DNA from: Streptomyces albus subsp. albus
Lineage (GTDB): Bacteria; Actinomycetota; Actinomycetes; Streptomycetales; Streptomycetaceae
Assembly: GCF_000725885.1 (NCBI RefSeq)
Contig: NZ_JODR01000053.1
Coordinates: forward strand, 1-13,382
Length of the DNA stretch: 13,382 bases
Direction of reading: 5' to 3'
In this document: positions 1-6,468 of the stretch, in pieces
How positions within the stretch are numbered: the first letter of the stretch is position 1
Layout of the letters: the number at the start of each line of letters is the position of its first letter
Notes under the pieces: model-generated
Databases searched by the model: none
Told to the model about the DNA's origin: nothing
What the model saw: only the letters and a program-made list of their open reading frames with translations
Position numbers and translations under genes: made by a program

Positions 1-560
1 TCATGCAGATCCCGCTCGATCCGCCGCAACTCCGCCGCCGACGAATCCACCGCATCGTGCCGCGTCTCGTACAACTGCTCCACCCGCCGCGCCAGCAGCA
101 TCTCCCGGGTGGGTTCCAGCATCCGCTTGGTGAGCTGGTGGTTGAGCGGCAGCAGCGGCGGCAGGAACGCGGTGACGAACCCGGCCGTCATGTCCACCGG
201 CAGCCAGGCGATGTCCCGCCAGGTCGCCGGGTCCTTCAGCAGCAGCACGCACCGCTCCACCTGGCCGACCACGCCGCCGCTCAGCCGGCGCGGCCACGGC
301 CGGTACGGCTCGGGCACCTCCAGCCCGCCCCACGCACGCACCAGCCTGCGCCGCTGGTTGGCATAGCGGCGCAGGGCGTGCTGCACCGGCGGCAGCGCCA
401 CCACGCCGATGCCGACCGGCAGCAGCACGATCGCGACGAGGGACAGGGTGAACAGCAGGATCGACAGCGGCAGGGTGACGACGGCCAGCGCCGGGCCCCG
501 CACCGACGCCAGCATCAGCTCGTGGGTCTGCACCGCCGCACGCGGTCTGTCGTCGGCCAC
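1..560 (-). CDS. Sensor histidine kinase, N-terminal part (cut by window edge)
   Basis: This is the first 186 residues of a membrane sensor kinase of the NarL-partner (HisKA_3) type. A hydrophobic stretch at about residues 24-58 is membrane-spanning, and a second weaker one lies at about 117-139. The sequence LEPTREMLLARRVEQLYETR (149-168) leads into ELRRIERDLH (177-186), the H-box of this family. The last complete codon in the window is the phospho-accepting His186. The dimerisation remainder and ATPase domain lie outside. The GTG start follows a GGAGG about 10 bases upstream, and an in-frame TAG (the stop of the preceding glycosidase gene) blocks any longer version. The gap to that gene is 45 bases, so the two are probably cotranscribed. 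The sensor region seems shorter than the roughly 220 residues I remember for relatives. Its partner could be the regulator at 3889-4536 or a gene beyond the left edge. Confidence 0.88.
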   Translation of the reverse strand, partial: MADDRPRAAVQTHELMLASVRGPALAVVTLPLSILLFTLSLVAIVLLPVGIGVVALPPVQHALRRYANQRRRLVRAWGGLEVPEPYRPWPRRLSGGVVGQVERCVLLLKDPATWRDIAWLPVDMTAGFVTAFLPPLLPLNHQLTKRMLEPTREMLLARRVEQLYETRHDAVDSSAAELRRIERDLH

Positions 561-605
561 GTCCTGTGTCCCTCCGCCCTTCTCCCGCCCCTCGTCGCGC
601 GGTGC

Positions 606-3600
606 CTAGCGCGTCTCCCAGCCGGCGAACTCGGCCAGCGCGCGGACGTCGCCGCCGCCGTTGGTCGCCGTCATGAACGCACCCGCGTCCTGCTGTGCTG
701 ACGCGCCCGGTACCTCGACGGTTGCGACGGTACGCCAGCTCGCGCCCTCGTCGGTGGACAGCTCCCCCCGGAAGGAGCCGCCGGAGCGGGACAGCCGCAG
801 GGTGACGGGCGCCCGCACACCGGTGATCCGCCGGTAGGTGTCCAGCGTGCCGTCGCCGTCGCTGTCGTAGGAGAGGACGACACCGTTGCCGGGGGTGACG
901 GCCAGGTTGAGGAACCCGCCGGCGGACGCCTCCGCGAGCCGGTTGCGGACGATGATGCCCGCCCGGGCCCACGGCCCGCTGTCCTCCTGCGAGACCACCG
1001 TCAAGGTGACCGAGCCGCCGTCGGCCAGCGCCCGCTCCCGGTAGACGGCACCGAACTCGGCGGTGCCCTTCCACAGGTCGGCGCCCGCCCCGTCGATGGC
1101 CCAGCGGCCGGACAGATGGCCGAAAACGGCGTCGTTGGTGGTCACCGTCCGCACCCCGGCGGGCAGCGGGCCCGCACGGAAGACCCGGTCGGAGCGGGTG
1201 GTGGTCACCCTCTCCTGGCCCGCCGGTCCGGAGAGCACCTCGACCGTGTACTCCATCGCGTCGAGCGGCCGGGACAGCGCCCGCTCACCGGCGGCCACCC
1301 GCCAGCGGACGGTCGCGGTGCCGCCGGGCTCTATGGCGCGGTGCGAGGTGGGGTCCTGCGGCTCGGCCCCGTCCAGTCCGCGCAGCGTCAGATCCACGGC
1401 ACCGGTCGGGGCCAGCCCGTTCTCGTTGCGGTAGACCGCCCGCACCGTGCCGCTCTGCCCCGGCCCCAGGGCGCGCGGCTCGGGCACCGCCTTGAGCGAG
1501 CTTTGGAAGGGCGCCTTGGCGAGGACGTCACGGACCCGGGTGGCGACGGCGTACGGATCGGCGGCCGGCCGGGTCGGATGGTCGTCCGTCCGCCGCGTCC
1601 ACGGCTCCTCCTGCGCGTACCAGTCGAACTTCTTCGGCGCCCGCCCCTGGTCCAGCGCGTCCTGGAGGTCGTCCAGGTAGGCACGCCACTGCGGGAGGTG
1701 GAAGTCGCGGATGAGGCCGTGCCAGTCGCGGTTGGCGTAGTTGGCCAGATGACCGCCGTCCGCCGTCGCACGGTCGGCCCACGTGGTGATCAGCACCCGC
1801 GCGGTCCGCTCCAGCGCGGCGCTTTCCTGCGCGGAGGAACCCGCCCGGCGGGCCGCCGCCAGCCAGGGGCCCAGCAGGAAGGAGGTGTGACCGCCGGACA
1901 TCTCGTCGGCCAGGTCCATCAGCTTCAGCCACAGCGCGGCCAGCTTCTTGAAGGTGGCCGAGTCCTTCTTGCGGTAGGCGTCCTGGAGCTGACCGATCAG
2001 CATCCAGGAACGGTTGGCCAGAACCTGGCGGCCCACATCCGTCAGATCGTGACGGTAGGCGTCGCTGCCCCGCAGCTTCCGGCCCACCCCCAGCAGCGCC
2101 GTGAACGCGGCGTCGAACGCCGGCAGGTCGAACGCGGGCGTGTGGGTGGCGTAGTAGGCGCCGGAACGGGCCGTCAGACTCGGCCGGGCGGCGAAGATGC
2201 TGTCGTGCGGGCGGCCGTCCTTGCTGCTGATCCGGTAGGCCGTCTCCCGCAGCGCCTTCATCGCCTCCGCCGCCTTGGCGTCCTTCCCGCCGTACCGCAG
2301 CCTCGCGTAGTCGGCGAACCACCTGCCGCGGTCCACGGCCTGCTCGCGCCAGGCCAGCTCGCTGAACAGCTCCAGCGCCGCCGCGTCCCGCCCGGTGGCC
2401 TCCGGCATGTAACAGGTGCCGACCAGCTTGCTGCCGGCCTTGTCCCGCCAGGCGGTGAACCGTTCCGCCCACATGTGCGTCTTGGCGCCGATCGTGGTGC
2501 GCCCGCCGAAGTTCGGGATCGTGCCGAACGCGTACGGCACCCCGCCCCAGTCCTTCTCCCGGTCGGTGACCCGCTCCAGATCGGAGAGCCCGTCCACGAT
2601 GAGCATCTTGTCCTTGGCGGCGAGCCCGTCCAGCAACTCCTTGCGGGGATTGGACTGCCAGCCGAGAATCACCCAGGTGGCGCCGGGCCGCGCGGTGTGC
2701 AGGGCCTTCTCCACGGCGCGGGCGGCCTGCGGCACCGGCACGTTCCCCGGGTCGCCGCCCTCGTGCAGCAGATCCATCTTGAAGTGCGTGACGTCCCCGA
2801 ACAGCTGCTTCTGGTGCCGGTAGAACGACGCGGCCACCTTGCGGAACACCGCGGTGCGCGGATCCAGCCACGGCGGCCGGTCCAGCCCGCTCCACTTGCC
2901 CTGCGGAACGGTACGGGCCCCCTTGTTCCGCTTCGCGAAGTCCGCGGGCACGGTCCCGAAGTAGCCCGGCAGCACCGGTGTCATGCCCAGCTCCCGCAGC
3001 CGGTCCACGATCCGCCTGCCCAGCACGGTGCGCTGCTTGAGCAGGGCCGGGGAGACGGGCCCGCCGTACTCGGCCATGTTCTGCAGCAGCCACCACGGCT
3101 GGTGGCTGGGGGCGGGGATCCAGGCGCGGGCGTCCGCGTCACTGTAGCCGAAGTCCTGCAGCATCCGGTGGTAGACGGCTTCCTGGCCCGCGGTGACCAG
3201 CACCTGGTTGAAACCGTGCAGCGCCAGCACGTCGCAGAACCGCTCCCAGTGCTCCCAGTCGGCGTACGGGGCGGTGTACCCGTCGTGGGTGTCGTTGAGC
3301 GCGAACCGGTGCGGGACGGTGGCCCGCTGCGCGTGCTGCGCGCGGGGCGCGGGCAGCGTGGCGGGCAGGTCCAGCCGGCTGCCGGCCCAGGAGATGTGCG
3401 CGTCACAGCTGTACTTGAGGTACCAGTGCACGCCCGTCAGCATCGCCACCGGCCCCGTGCCCGCCACCCGGATGCGGCCGGCACTGCCGGTGACCTTGAA
3501 CCGTTCGGGCCCGCCGATCTCCTGGAAGGTGAACTGGCCGGCGTGCCGGGGCAGCAGCCGCCGCACCGCCTGCGCCGCCACCTGCGCCGGCTTCGCGGCC

Positions 3601-3800
3601 CGCGCCGGGCCGGCCGCGGCCCGGCCGCCGCTGGGCCCGGCCGCCGCGGCCGGCGGGCTCCCGGCGCCGAGGGCGAGGCCCGCGCCCAGCGCCCCGGTGG
3701 TGCCCAGAACGGCCCGTCTGCCCAGCGGGGTGCGGGCCTGCGGCAGCGCGGACGGGTGGTGTTCGTCGTATCTTCTGCGTGCGTCGAGCGGCTCGTGCAT
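606..3800 (-). CDS. Secreted alpha-N-acetylglucosaminidase (GH89/NAGLU family), 1064 aa
   Basis: The predicted enzyme removes terminal alpha-linked N-acetylglucosamine from glycans outside the cell. A Tat-type signal is seen near residues 23-56 (R28-R29 in LGRRAVLG, a hydrophobic core, then an AAAA region). A small N-terminal domain at about 75-165 is followed by the NAGLU TIM barrel (about 168-505) with HWERFCDVLALHGFNQVLV, AGQEAVY, LGMTPVLPGYFG, VPYAFGTIPNFGG and ELAWRE. By comparison with human NAGLU, E347 (LLHEGGD) and E467 (YMPEATG) match the catalytic pair. A helical NAGLU C-terminal domain extends to about 735. After it come a NEW3-like beta domain (about 765-875) and a lectin-like beta-sandwich (about 880-1064), both probably for binding. 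The ATG at 3800 is chosen because GGTGGAGG lies 8 bases upstream and the signal peptide begins correctly there; a 42-residue upstream extension has no such support. It lies 88 bases after a response regulator gene and 45 before a kinase gene. Confidence 0.9.
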   Translation of the reverse strand: MHEPLDARRRYDEHHPSALPQARTPLGRRAVLGTTGALGAGLALGAGSPPAAAAGPSGGRAAAGPARAAKPAQVAAQAVRRLLPRHAGQFTFQEIGGPERFKVTGSAGRIRVAGTGPVAMLTGVHWYLKYSCDAHISWAGSRLDLPATLPAPRAQHAQRATVPHRFALNDTHDGYTAPYADWEHWERFCDVLALHGFNQVLVTAGQEAVYHRMLQDFGYSDADARAWIPAPSHQPWWLLQNMAEYGGPVSPALLKQRTVLGRRIVDRLRELGMTPVLPGYFGTVPADFAKRNKGARTVPQGKWSGLDRPPWLDPRTAVFRKVAASFYRHQKQLFGDVTHFKMDLLHEGGDPGNVPVPQAARAVEKALHTARPGATWVILGWQSNPRKELLDGLAAKDKMLIVDGLSDLERVTDREKDWGGVPYAFGTIPNFGGRTTIGAKTHMWAERFTAWRDKAGSKLVGTCYMPEATGRDAAALELFSELAWREQAVDRGRWFADYARLRYGGKDAKAAEAMKALRETAYRISSKDGRPHDSIFAARPSLTARSGAYYATHTPAFDLPAFDAAFTALLGVGRKLRGSDAYRHDLTDVGRQVLANRSWMLIGQLQDAYRKKDSATFKKLAALWLKLMDLADEMSGGHTSFLLGPWLAAARRAGSSAQESAALERTARVLITTWADRATADGGHLANYANRDWHGLIRDFHLPQWRAYLDDLQDALDQGRAPKKFDWYAQEEPWTRRTDDHPTRPAADPYAVATRVRDVLAKAPFQSSLKAVPEPRALGPGQSGTVRAVYRNENGLAPTGAVDLTLRGLDGAEPQDPTSHRAIEPGGTATVRWRVAAGERALSRPLDAMEYTVEVLSGPAGQERVTTTRSDRVFRAGPLPAGVRTVTTNDAVFGHLSGRWAIDGAGADLWKGTAEFGAVYRERALADGGSVTLTVVSQEDSGPWARAGIIVRNRLAEASAGGFLNLAVTPGNGVVLSYDSDGDGTLDTYRRITGVRAPVTLRLSRSGGSFRGELSTDEGASWRTVATVEVPGASAQQDAGAFMTATNGGGDVRALAEFAGWETR

Positions 3801-3888
3801 CGGGGGTGCCTCCACCTGACGGTGTCCTGTGGGATGTCCTGCCGTATGTGACCAAAGACACGTACGGGGAGGCACGGTAACGAAGCGG

Positions 3889-4536
3889 TCAGCCTCGGTC
3901 GAGGTACGCGAGCACGGCGAGTACACGCCGGTTGTCGTCGTCGGACGGCGGCAGCCCCAGCTTCCCGAAGATGTTCGAGGTGTGCTTGGCGACCGCCCGC
4001 TCGGTGACGAACAGCTGGGCCGCGATCGCCGCGTTCGACCTGCCCTGCGCCATCAGCTCCATCACCTCCCGCTCCCGCGCCGTCAGGTTCCCCATCGGCT
4101 CGTCCTGCGCACGCCGCGTCAGCAACTGCTGGATGACCTGCGGATCCATCGCCGTACCGCCCTCGGAGACCCGGCGCACCGCGTCCACGAACTGCGCCGC
4201 GTCGAACACCCGGTCCTTGAGCAGGTACCCCACCCCGCCGTTGCCGTCCGCCAGCAGCTCGCGCGCGTACAACTGCTCCACGTGCTGCGAGAGCACCAGC
4301 ACCGGCAGCCCCGGCCGCTTGCGGCGCGCCTCCAGCGCGCACTGGAGACCCTCGTCCGTGAACGACGGCGGCAGCCGCACGTCCACCACCGCCACGTCCG
4401 GCTCCAGCTCCAGCAGCGCCCGGCTCAGCTCCGGCCCGTTGTCGACCGCCGCCGCGATCTCGAAGTCGAACGCCTCCAGCATCCTGACGAGCCCGTCCCT
4501 GAGCAGGAACAGGTCCTCCGCGATCACGACTCGCAC
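3889..4536 (-). CDS. NarL/FixJ-type two-component response regulator, 215 aa
   Basis: This is a cytoplasmic transcription factor activated by phosphorylation. The receiver domain occupies about residues 1-120, with the acidic pocket (E7, D8), phosphorylation site D52 (VAVVDVRLPP) and conserved K107 (GYLLKDR). A LuxR-type helix-turn-helix follows at about 148-196 (NLTAREREVMELMAQGRSN, then VTERAVAKHTSNIFGKLGL). The tail DDDNRRVLAVLAYLDRG is, from memory, typical of regulators paired with sensor-domain kinases like the one at the left edge. The GTG at 4536 is preferred because GGGAG precedes it by 7 bases and the receiver fold starts immediately; an ATG 36 bases upstream would add a tail outside the fold. 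No kinase gene is adjacent upstream, so it is either separated from its partner by the glycosidase gene or an orphan. Confidence 0.94.
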   Translation of the reverse strand: MRVVIAEDLFLLRDGLVRMLEAFDFEIAAAVDNGPELSRALLELEPDVAVVDVRLPPSFTDEGLQCALEARRKRPGLPVLVLSQHVEQLYARELLADGNGGVGYLLKDRVFDAAQFVDAVRRVSEGGTAMDPQVIQQLLTRRAQDEPMGNLTAREREVMELMAQGRSNAAIAAQLFVTERAVAKHTSNIFGKLGLPPSDDDNRRVLAVLAYLDRG

Positions 4537-4581
4537 CGATAGCTCCCAACGTGTGGCGGGCTGCCCCCGCACGGCGCACAG

Positions 4582-4587
4582 ACCCTA
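4582..4587 (-). promoter_or_regulatory. Candidate -10 box for the response regulator gene
   Basis: On the minus strand TAGGGT fits the TAnnnT actinobacterial -10 pattern and lies 46 bases before the GTG start. No convincing -35 box is seen at the usual distance, so this is weak. Confidence 0.25.
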
Positions 4588-4779
4588 TGAATCTACCGGG
4601 CGGGTGCCCGCCCTCCTCCGGATCGGTGCGCACACACGTGGGCGGCCGGCGGATGGCCACCTCGGATGTGCGGGGGCGGGGGACCGTTCGCGGCAGGCCC
4701 TCTTCCCCGACGACCCGGAGACCGCTCGGACCTGACGCGAACCGGTGCGAGGGGAACGTCGGGGGCCGGCTCAACGGGC

Positions 4780-4811
4780 CACCGGCAAAGGGCCGGTGTG
4801 CCCGGCACCGG
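4780..4811. repeat. Three alternating inverted-repeat arms (two exclusive hairpins)
   Basis: CACCGGC (4780-4786) pairs with GCCGGTG (4792-4798) across a 5-base loop. The same middle arm (CCGGTG, 4793-4798) can instead pair with CACCGG (4806-4811) across 7 bases. It could be part of a termination region for the minus-strand tetR gene; a regulatory role is only a guess. Confidence 0.4.
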
Positions 4812-4847
4812 GAGACTCGCATGCATGGAGCGCGCAAAGCGGGTGCG

Positions 4848-4869
4848 CGGCATCGGCCCGGCGATGCCG
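4848..4869. terminator. Candidate terminator hairpin after the first tetR gene
   Basis: CGGCATCG (4848-4855) and CGATGCCG (4862-4869) form a perfect 8-bp stem around a 6-base loop, 53 bases beyond the tetR stop codon on the minus strand. There is no T-tract, which is common for terminators in very GC-rich actinomycetes. Confidence 0.45.
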
Positions 4870-4922
4870 TCCGCTCCCGCACGAGGTCATCCGCTCCTGA
4901 GAGCTTCGGCACGCCGCCGGTG

Positions 4923-5516
4923 TCAGCCGGTCCGCAGACCGTCGAGAAGAACGGTGAGCGCGAAGTGGTGACCGTGTGCGGGATCAGGTTCGAGCCCCAG
5001 CACGCAGCCCTGCGCCGCCGGGGCGCCGGTCAGCCGCAGCACTTCCTGCCAGGGCAGATCCCGGCGAAGACGGCCCTGGTCCTGAGCGCGTTCGATGACT
5101 CTCCGGGTGAGGTCGACCAGTTCGTTGCGCTGCTGGGCGACAGCGGGTCCGCCGTGCTGGTCCAGGGAGCCGGACAGCCCCGCGTTCTGAGCGGTGCGCA
5201 GGGCCAGGCCGGTGAACAGCAACGAGAAGCCCTCCCAGGCGTCCTCGCAGTCCAGAGCCCGGTGTGCGGTGTCGGTCAGTTCGGTGAGGATGTCGCTCAG
5301 CACCGCCGCCATGAGCTGGTCGCGTTCGGGGAAGCGCCGGTAGACGGTGCCCACACCGACGCCGGCCTCCCGCGCGATCTCGTGGTAGCTCACGTCCAGT
5401 CCGGCGGAGGCGACGGCACGACGCGCTGCTGCCAGAACCCGCGCGGCATTGCGCTGGGCGTCGGCGCGCACGGGCGTCGCCGCCCCCTGAGCCGCCGCGG
5501 ACCGCTTCGTGTTCAT
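4923..5516 (-). CDS. TetR/AcrR-family repressor, 197 aa (TetR-1)
   Basis: This is a ligand-responsive DNA-binding repressor, probably controlling the divergent SDR operon and itself. The N-terminal helix-turn-helix is at about residues 43-62 (VSYHEIAREAGVGVGTVYRR), followed by FPERDQLMAAVL, the standard start of the TetR core. The remaining residues (about 75-197) form the variable helical ligand-binding and dimerisation domain. The ATG at 5516 has only GGGG close to it as a binding site. A TACGAT box ends 6 bases before the ATG, so the mRNA may be leaderless. The gene is divergent from the SDR at 5622 with 105 bases between the start codons, and this interval holds two matching palindromes. 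The ligand cannot be inferred. Confidence 0.93.
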   Translation of the reverse strand: MNTKRSAAAQGAATPVRADAQRNAARVLAAARRAVASAGLDVSYHEIAREAGVGVGTVYRRFPERDQLMAAVLSDILTELTDTAHRALDCEDAWEGFSLLFTGLALRTAQNAGLSGSLDQHGGPAVAQQRNELVDLTRRVIERAQDQGRLRRDLPWQEVLRLTGAPAAQGCVLGLEPDPAHGHHFALTVLLDGLRTG

Positions 5517-5522
5517 CACCCC

Positions 5523-5528
5523 ATCGTA
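5523..5528 (-). promoter_or_regulatory. Candidate -10 box of tetR-1 (leaderless transcript)
   Basis: On the minus strand TACGAT lies 6 bases before the tetR ATG, placing the expected transcription start at or next to the start codon. The palindrome at 5538-5552 occupies the -35 position for this promoter, which would allow autorepression. Confidence 0.4.
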
Positions 5529-5536
5529 TCCATAAG

Positions 5537-5566
5537 TGGACAGCTTCTGTCCGTCTCCTCTACGCT
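5537..5566 (+). promoter_or_regulatory. Candidate promoter of the two-SDR operon
   Basis: TGGACA at 5537-5542 (one mismatch to TTGACA) is separated by 18 bases from TACGCT at 5561-5566 (TAnnnT). Transcription would begin near 5573, giving a leader of about 50 bases. Both palindromes overlap functional parts: one the -35 box, the other the expected start point. Confidence 0.5.
5538..5552. promoter_or_regulatory. Putative TetR-1 operator, proximal copy
   Basis: GGACA-GCTTC-TGTCC is a perfect 5+5 palindrome, and the G and C inside the spacer extend it to 6+6. It overlaps the candidate -35 box of the SDR operon (TGGACA, 5537-5542) and the -35 region of tetR. The same GGACA-N5-TGTCC pattern recurs 38 bases away centre to centre. 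Assignment to TetR-1 rests on position and symmetry. Confidence 0.65.
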
Positions 5567-5571
5567 CATGG

Positions 5572-5594
5572 AAACGGACAAAGCCTGTCCGTTT
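5572..5594. promoter_or_regulatory. Putative TetR-1 operator, distal copy
   Basis: AAACGGACA (5572-5580) and TGTCCGTTT (5586-5594) form a perfect 9-bp inverted repeat around AAGCC. The core is the same GGACA-N5-TGTCC as at 5538-5552. It covers the expected transcription start of the SDR operon, a position suited to repression. Confidence 0.7.
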
Positions 5595-5621
5595 ATTTGG
5601 CTCGTGCGAGAGGTGTGAAGC

Positions 5622-6467
5622 ATGGGATCCCGCGTGTGGCTGATCACCGGAGCGTCCGGCGGGTTGGGGCAGGCCCTGGTCGGTGAGGTTCTGAGTTCGG
5701 GTGAGCGAGTTATCGCGGTCACGCGTGACGACGAGCCGCTGCGACCGCTGACCGCCGCCTTTCCCGGGTGTCTGCGCACCGTGAGCGTGGACATCACCGA
5801 CGCCGGTGCGCTGCGTCCGGCACTGGATGACGCGATCGCCGGATTCAGCCGCCTCGACATCGTCGTCAACAACGCCGGTTACGCGCTGGCGGGCCCCTTC
5901 GAGGAACTGGACGACACGGAGCTGCGCGCCCAGTTCGAAGTGAACTTCTTCGCCGCCGTGAACGTCCTGCGCGCCGCTCTGCCGCACCTGCGCGCGGCAA
6001 GGGCGGGCCGTGTGCTGCAGATCAGCTCGCTGGCAGGCCAGATCGGCGCCCCGGGGATGAGCGCCTACACGGCCGGCAAGCACGCCCTCGAAGGGCTGAG
6101 CGTCTCACTGGCCGCCGAGCTCACCCCGCTGGGCATCCGGACGACGATCGTGGAGCCCGGAGCAGCTCGCACCGGCTTCCGCGCCGACTGGGCGAGCCGG
6201 CTGTCCGGCGGCGCCGCCCTCCCCGATTACCTTCCCGTGCACGAAGCGCTGGCGCGCTCCGCCGGTGCTGCGGGAGACCAGGTCGGCGACCCCGCCCGCA
6301 TGGCCCGGGCCCTCGTCGCCCTCGCCGATATGCCGAGCCCGCCGCTGCGCCTTCCGCTGGGCAGCGATGCCCTCGCCGGTATCGAGAACGCCCGCAACGG
6401 CCAACTCGAAGAGCTGCGCCGGTTCGCGGACCTGAGTGCTTCCACCGACCACACAAAGGTGAACTGA
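5622..6467 (+). CDS. Short-chain dehydrogenase/reductase, 281 aa (SDR-1)
   Basis: This is a classical SDR, a cytoplasmic NAD(P)-dependent oxidoreductase acting on a hydroxyl or keto group of an unknown substrate. The cofactor motif TGASGGLG is at residues 9-16. R35 after the second beta strand (VTRDD) suggests NADP preference. Also visible are D57, NNAG at 83-86 and the catalytic tetrad N108, S136, Y149 and K153 (YTAGK). The C-terminal part (about 190-281) is longer than in the shortest family members and would hold the substrate loop. The ATG follows AGGTG by about 8 bases. It is the first gene of an operon; the next gene begins one base after its stop. It is likely repressed by the divergent TetR through the two palindromes upstream. 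Confidence 0.94.
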   Translation: MGSRVWLITGASGGLGQALVGEVLSSGERVIAVTRDDEPLRPLTAAFPGCLRTVSVDITDAGALRPALDDAIAGFSRLDIVVNNAGYALAGPFEELDDTELRAQFEVNFFAAVNVLRAALPHLRAARAGRVLQISSLAGQIGAPGMSAYTAGKHALEGLSVSLAAELTPLGIRTTIVEPGAARTGFRADWASRLSGGAALPDYLPVHEALARSAGAAGDQVGDPARMARALVALADMPSPPLRLPLGSDALAGIENARNGQLEELRRFADLSASTDHTKVN

Positions 6468-6468
6468 C

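Larger units (their letters stand above)
4537..4922. other. Non-coding interval of 386 bases with several hairpins
   Basis: No reading frame here looks like a gene in either direction; open frames lack family resemblance and ribosome binding sites. It lies downstream of the first tetR gene and upstream of the response regulator gene, both on the minus strand. It contains GGGCGGG-TG-CCCGCCC at 4598-4613, an alternating repeat at 4780-4811 and a perfect hairpin at 4848-4869. Confidence 0.6.

Noticed and set aside
1..1074. A 357-codon minus-strand open frame overlapping the kinase and glycosidase ends
   Set aside because: It is out of frame with both, has low-complexity Gly/Ala/Arg content, and the true kinase frame starting at 560 shows a membrane segment and H-box.
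1116..3851. A 911-codon open frame on the plus strand, opposite the glycosidase gene
   Set aside because: It is composed of Arg, Gly, Pro, Val and Gln runs without any domain, and mirrors the minus-strand gene whose motifs and start are clear. Long antisense frames are expected in very GC-rich DNA.
4593..4853. An 86-codon minus-strand open frame in the 386-base gap
   Set aside because: It is Pro/Arg-rich, with no ribosome binding site or family likeness, and it contains the hairpin arms at 4598-4613 and 4780-4811.
3437..4912. A 491-codon minus-strand open frame across the response regulator
   Set aside because: The receiver and LuxR domains are in another frame, and this one has no recognisable content.
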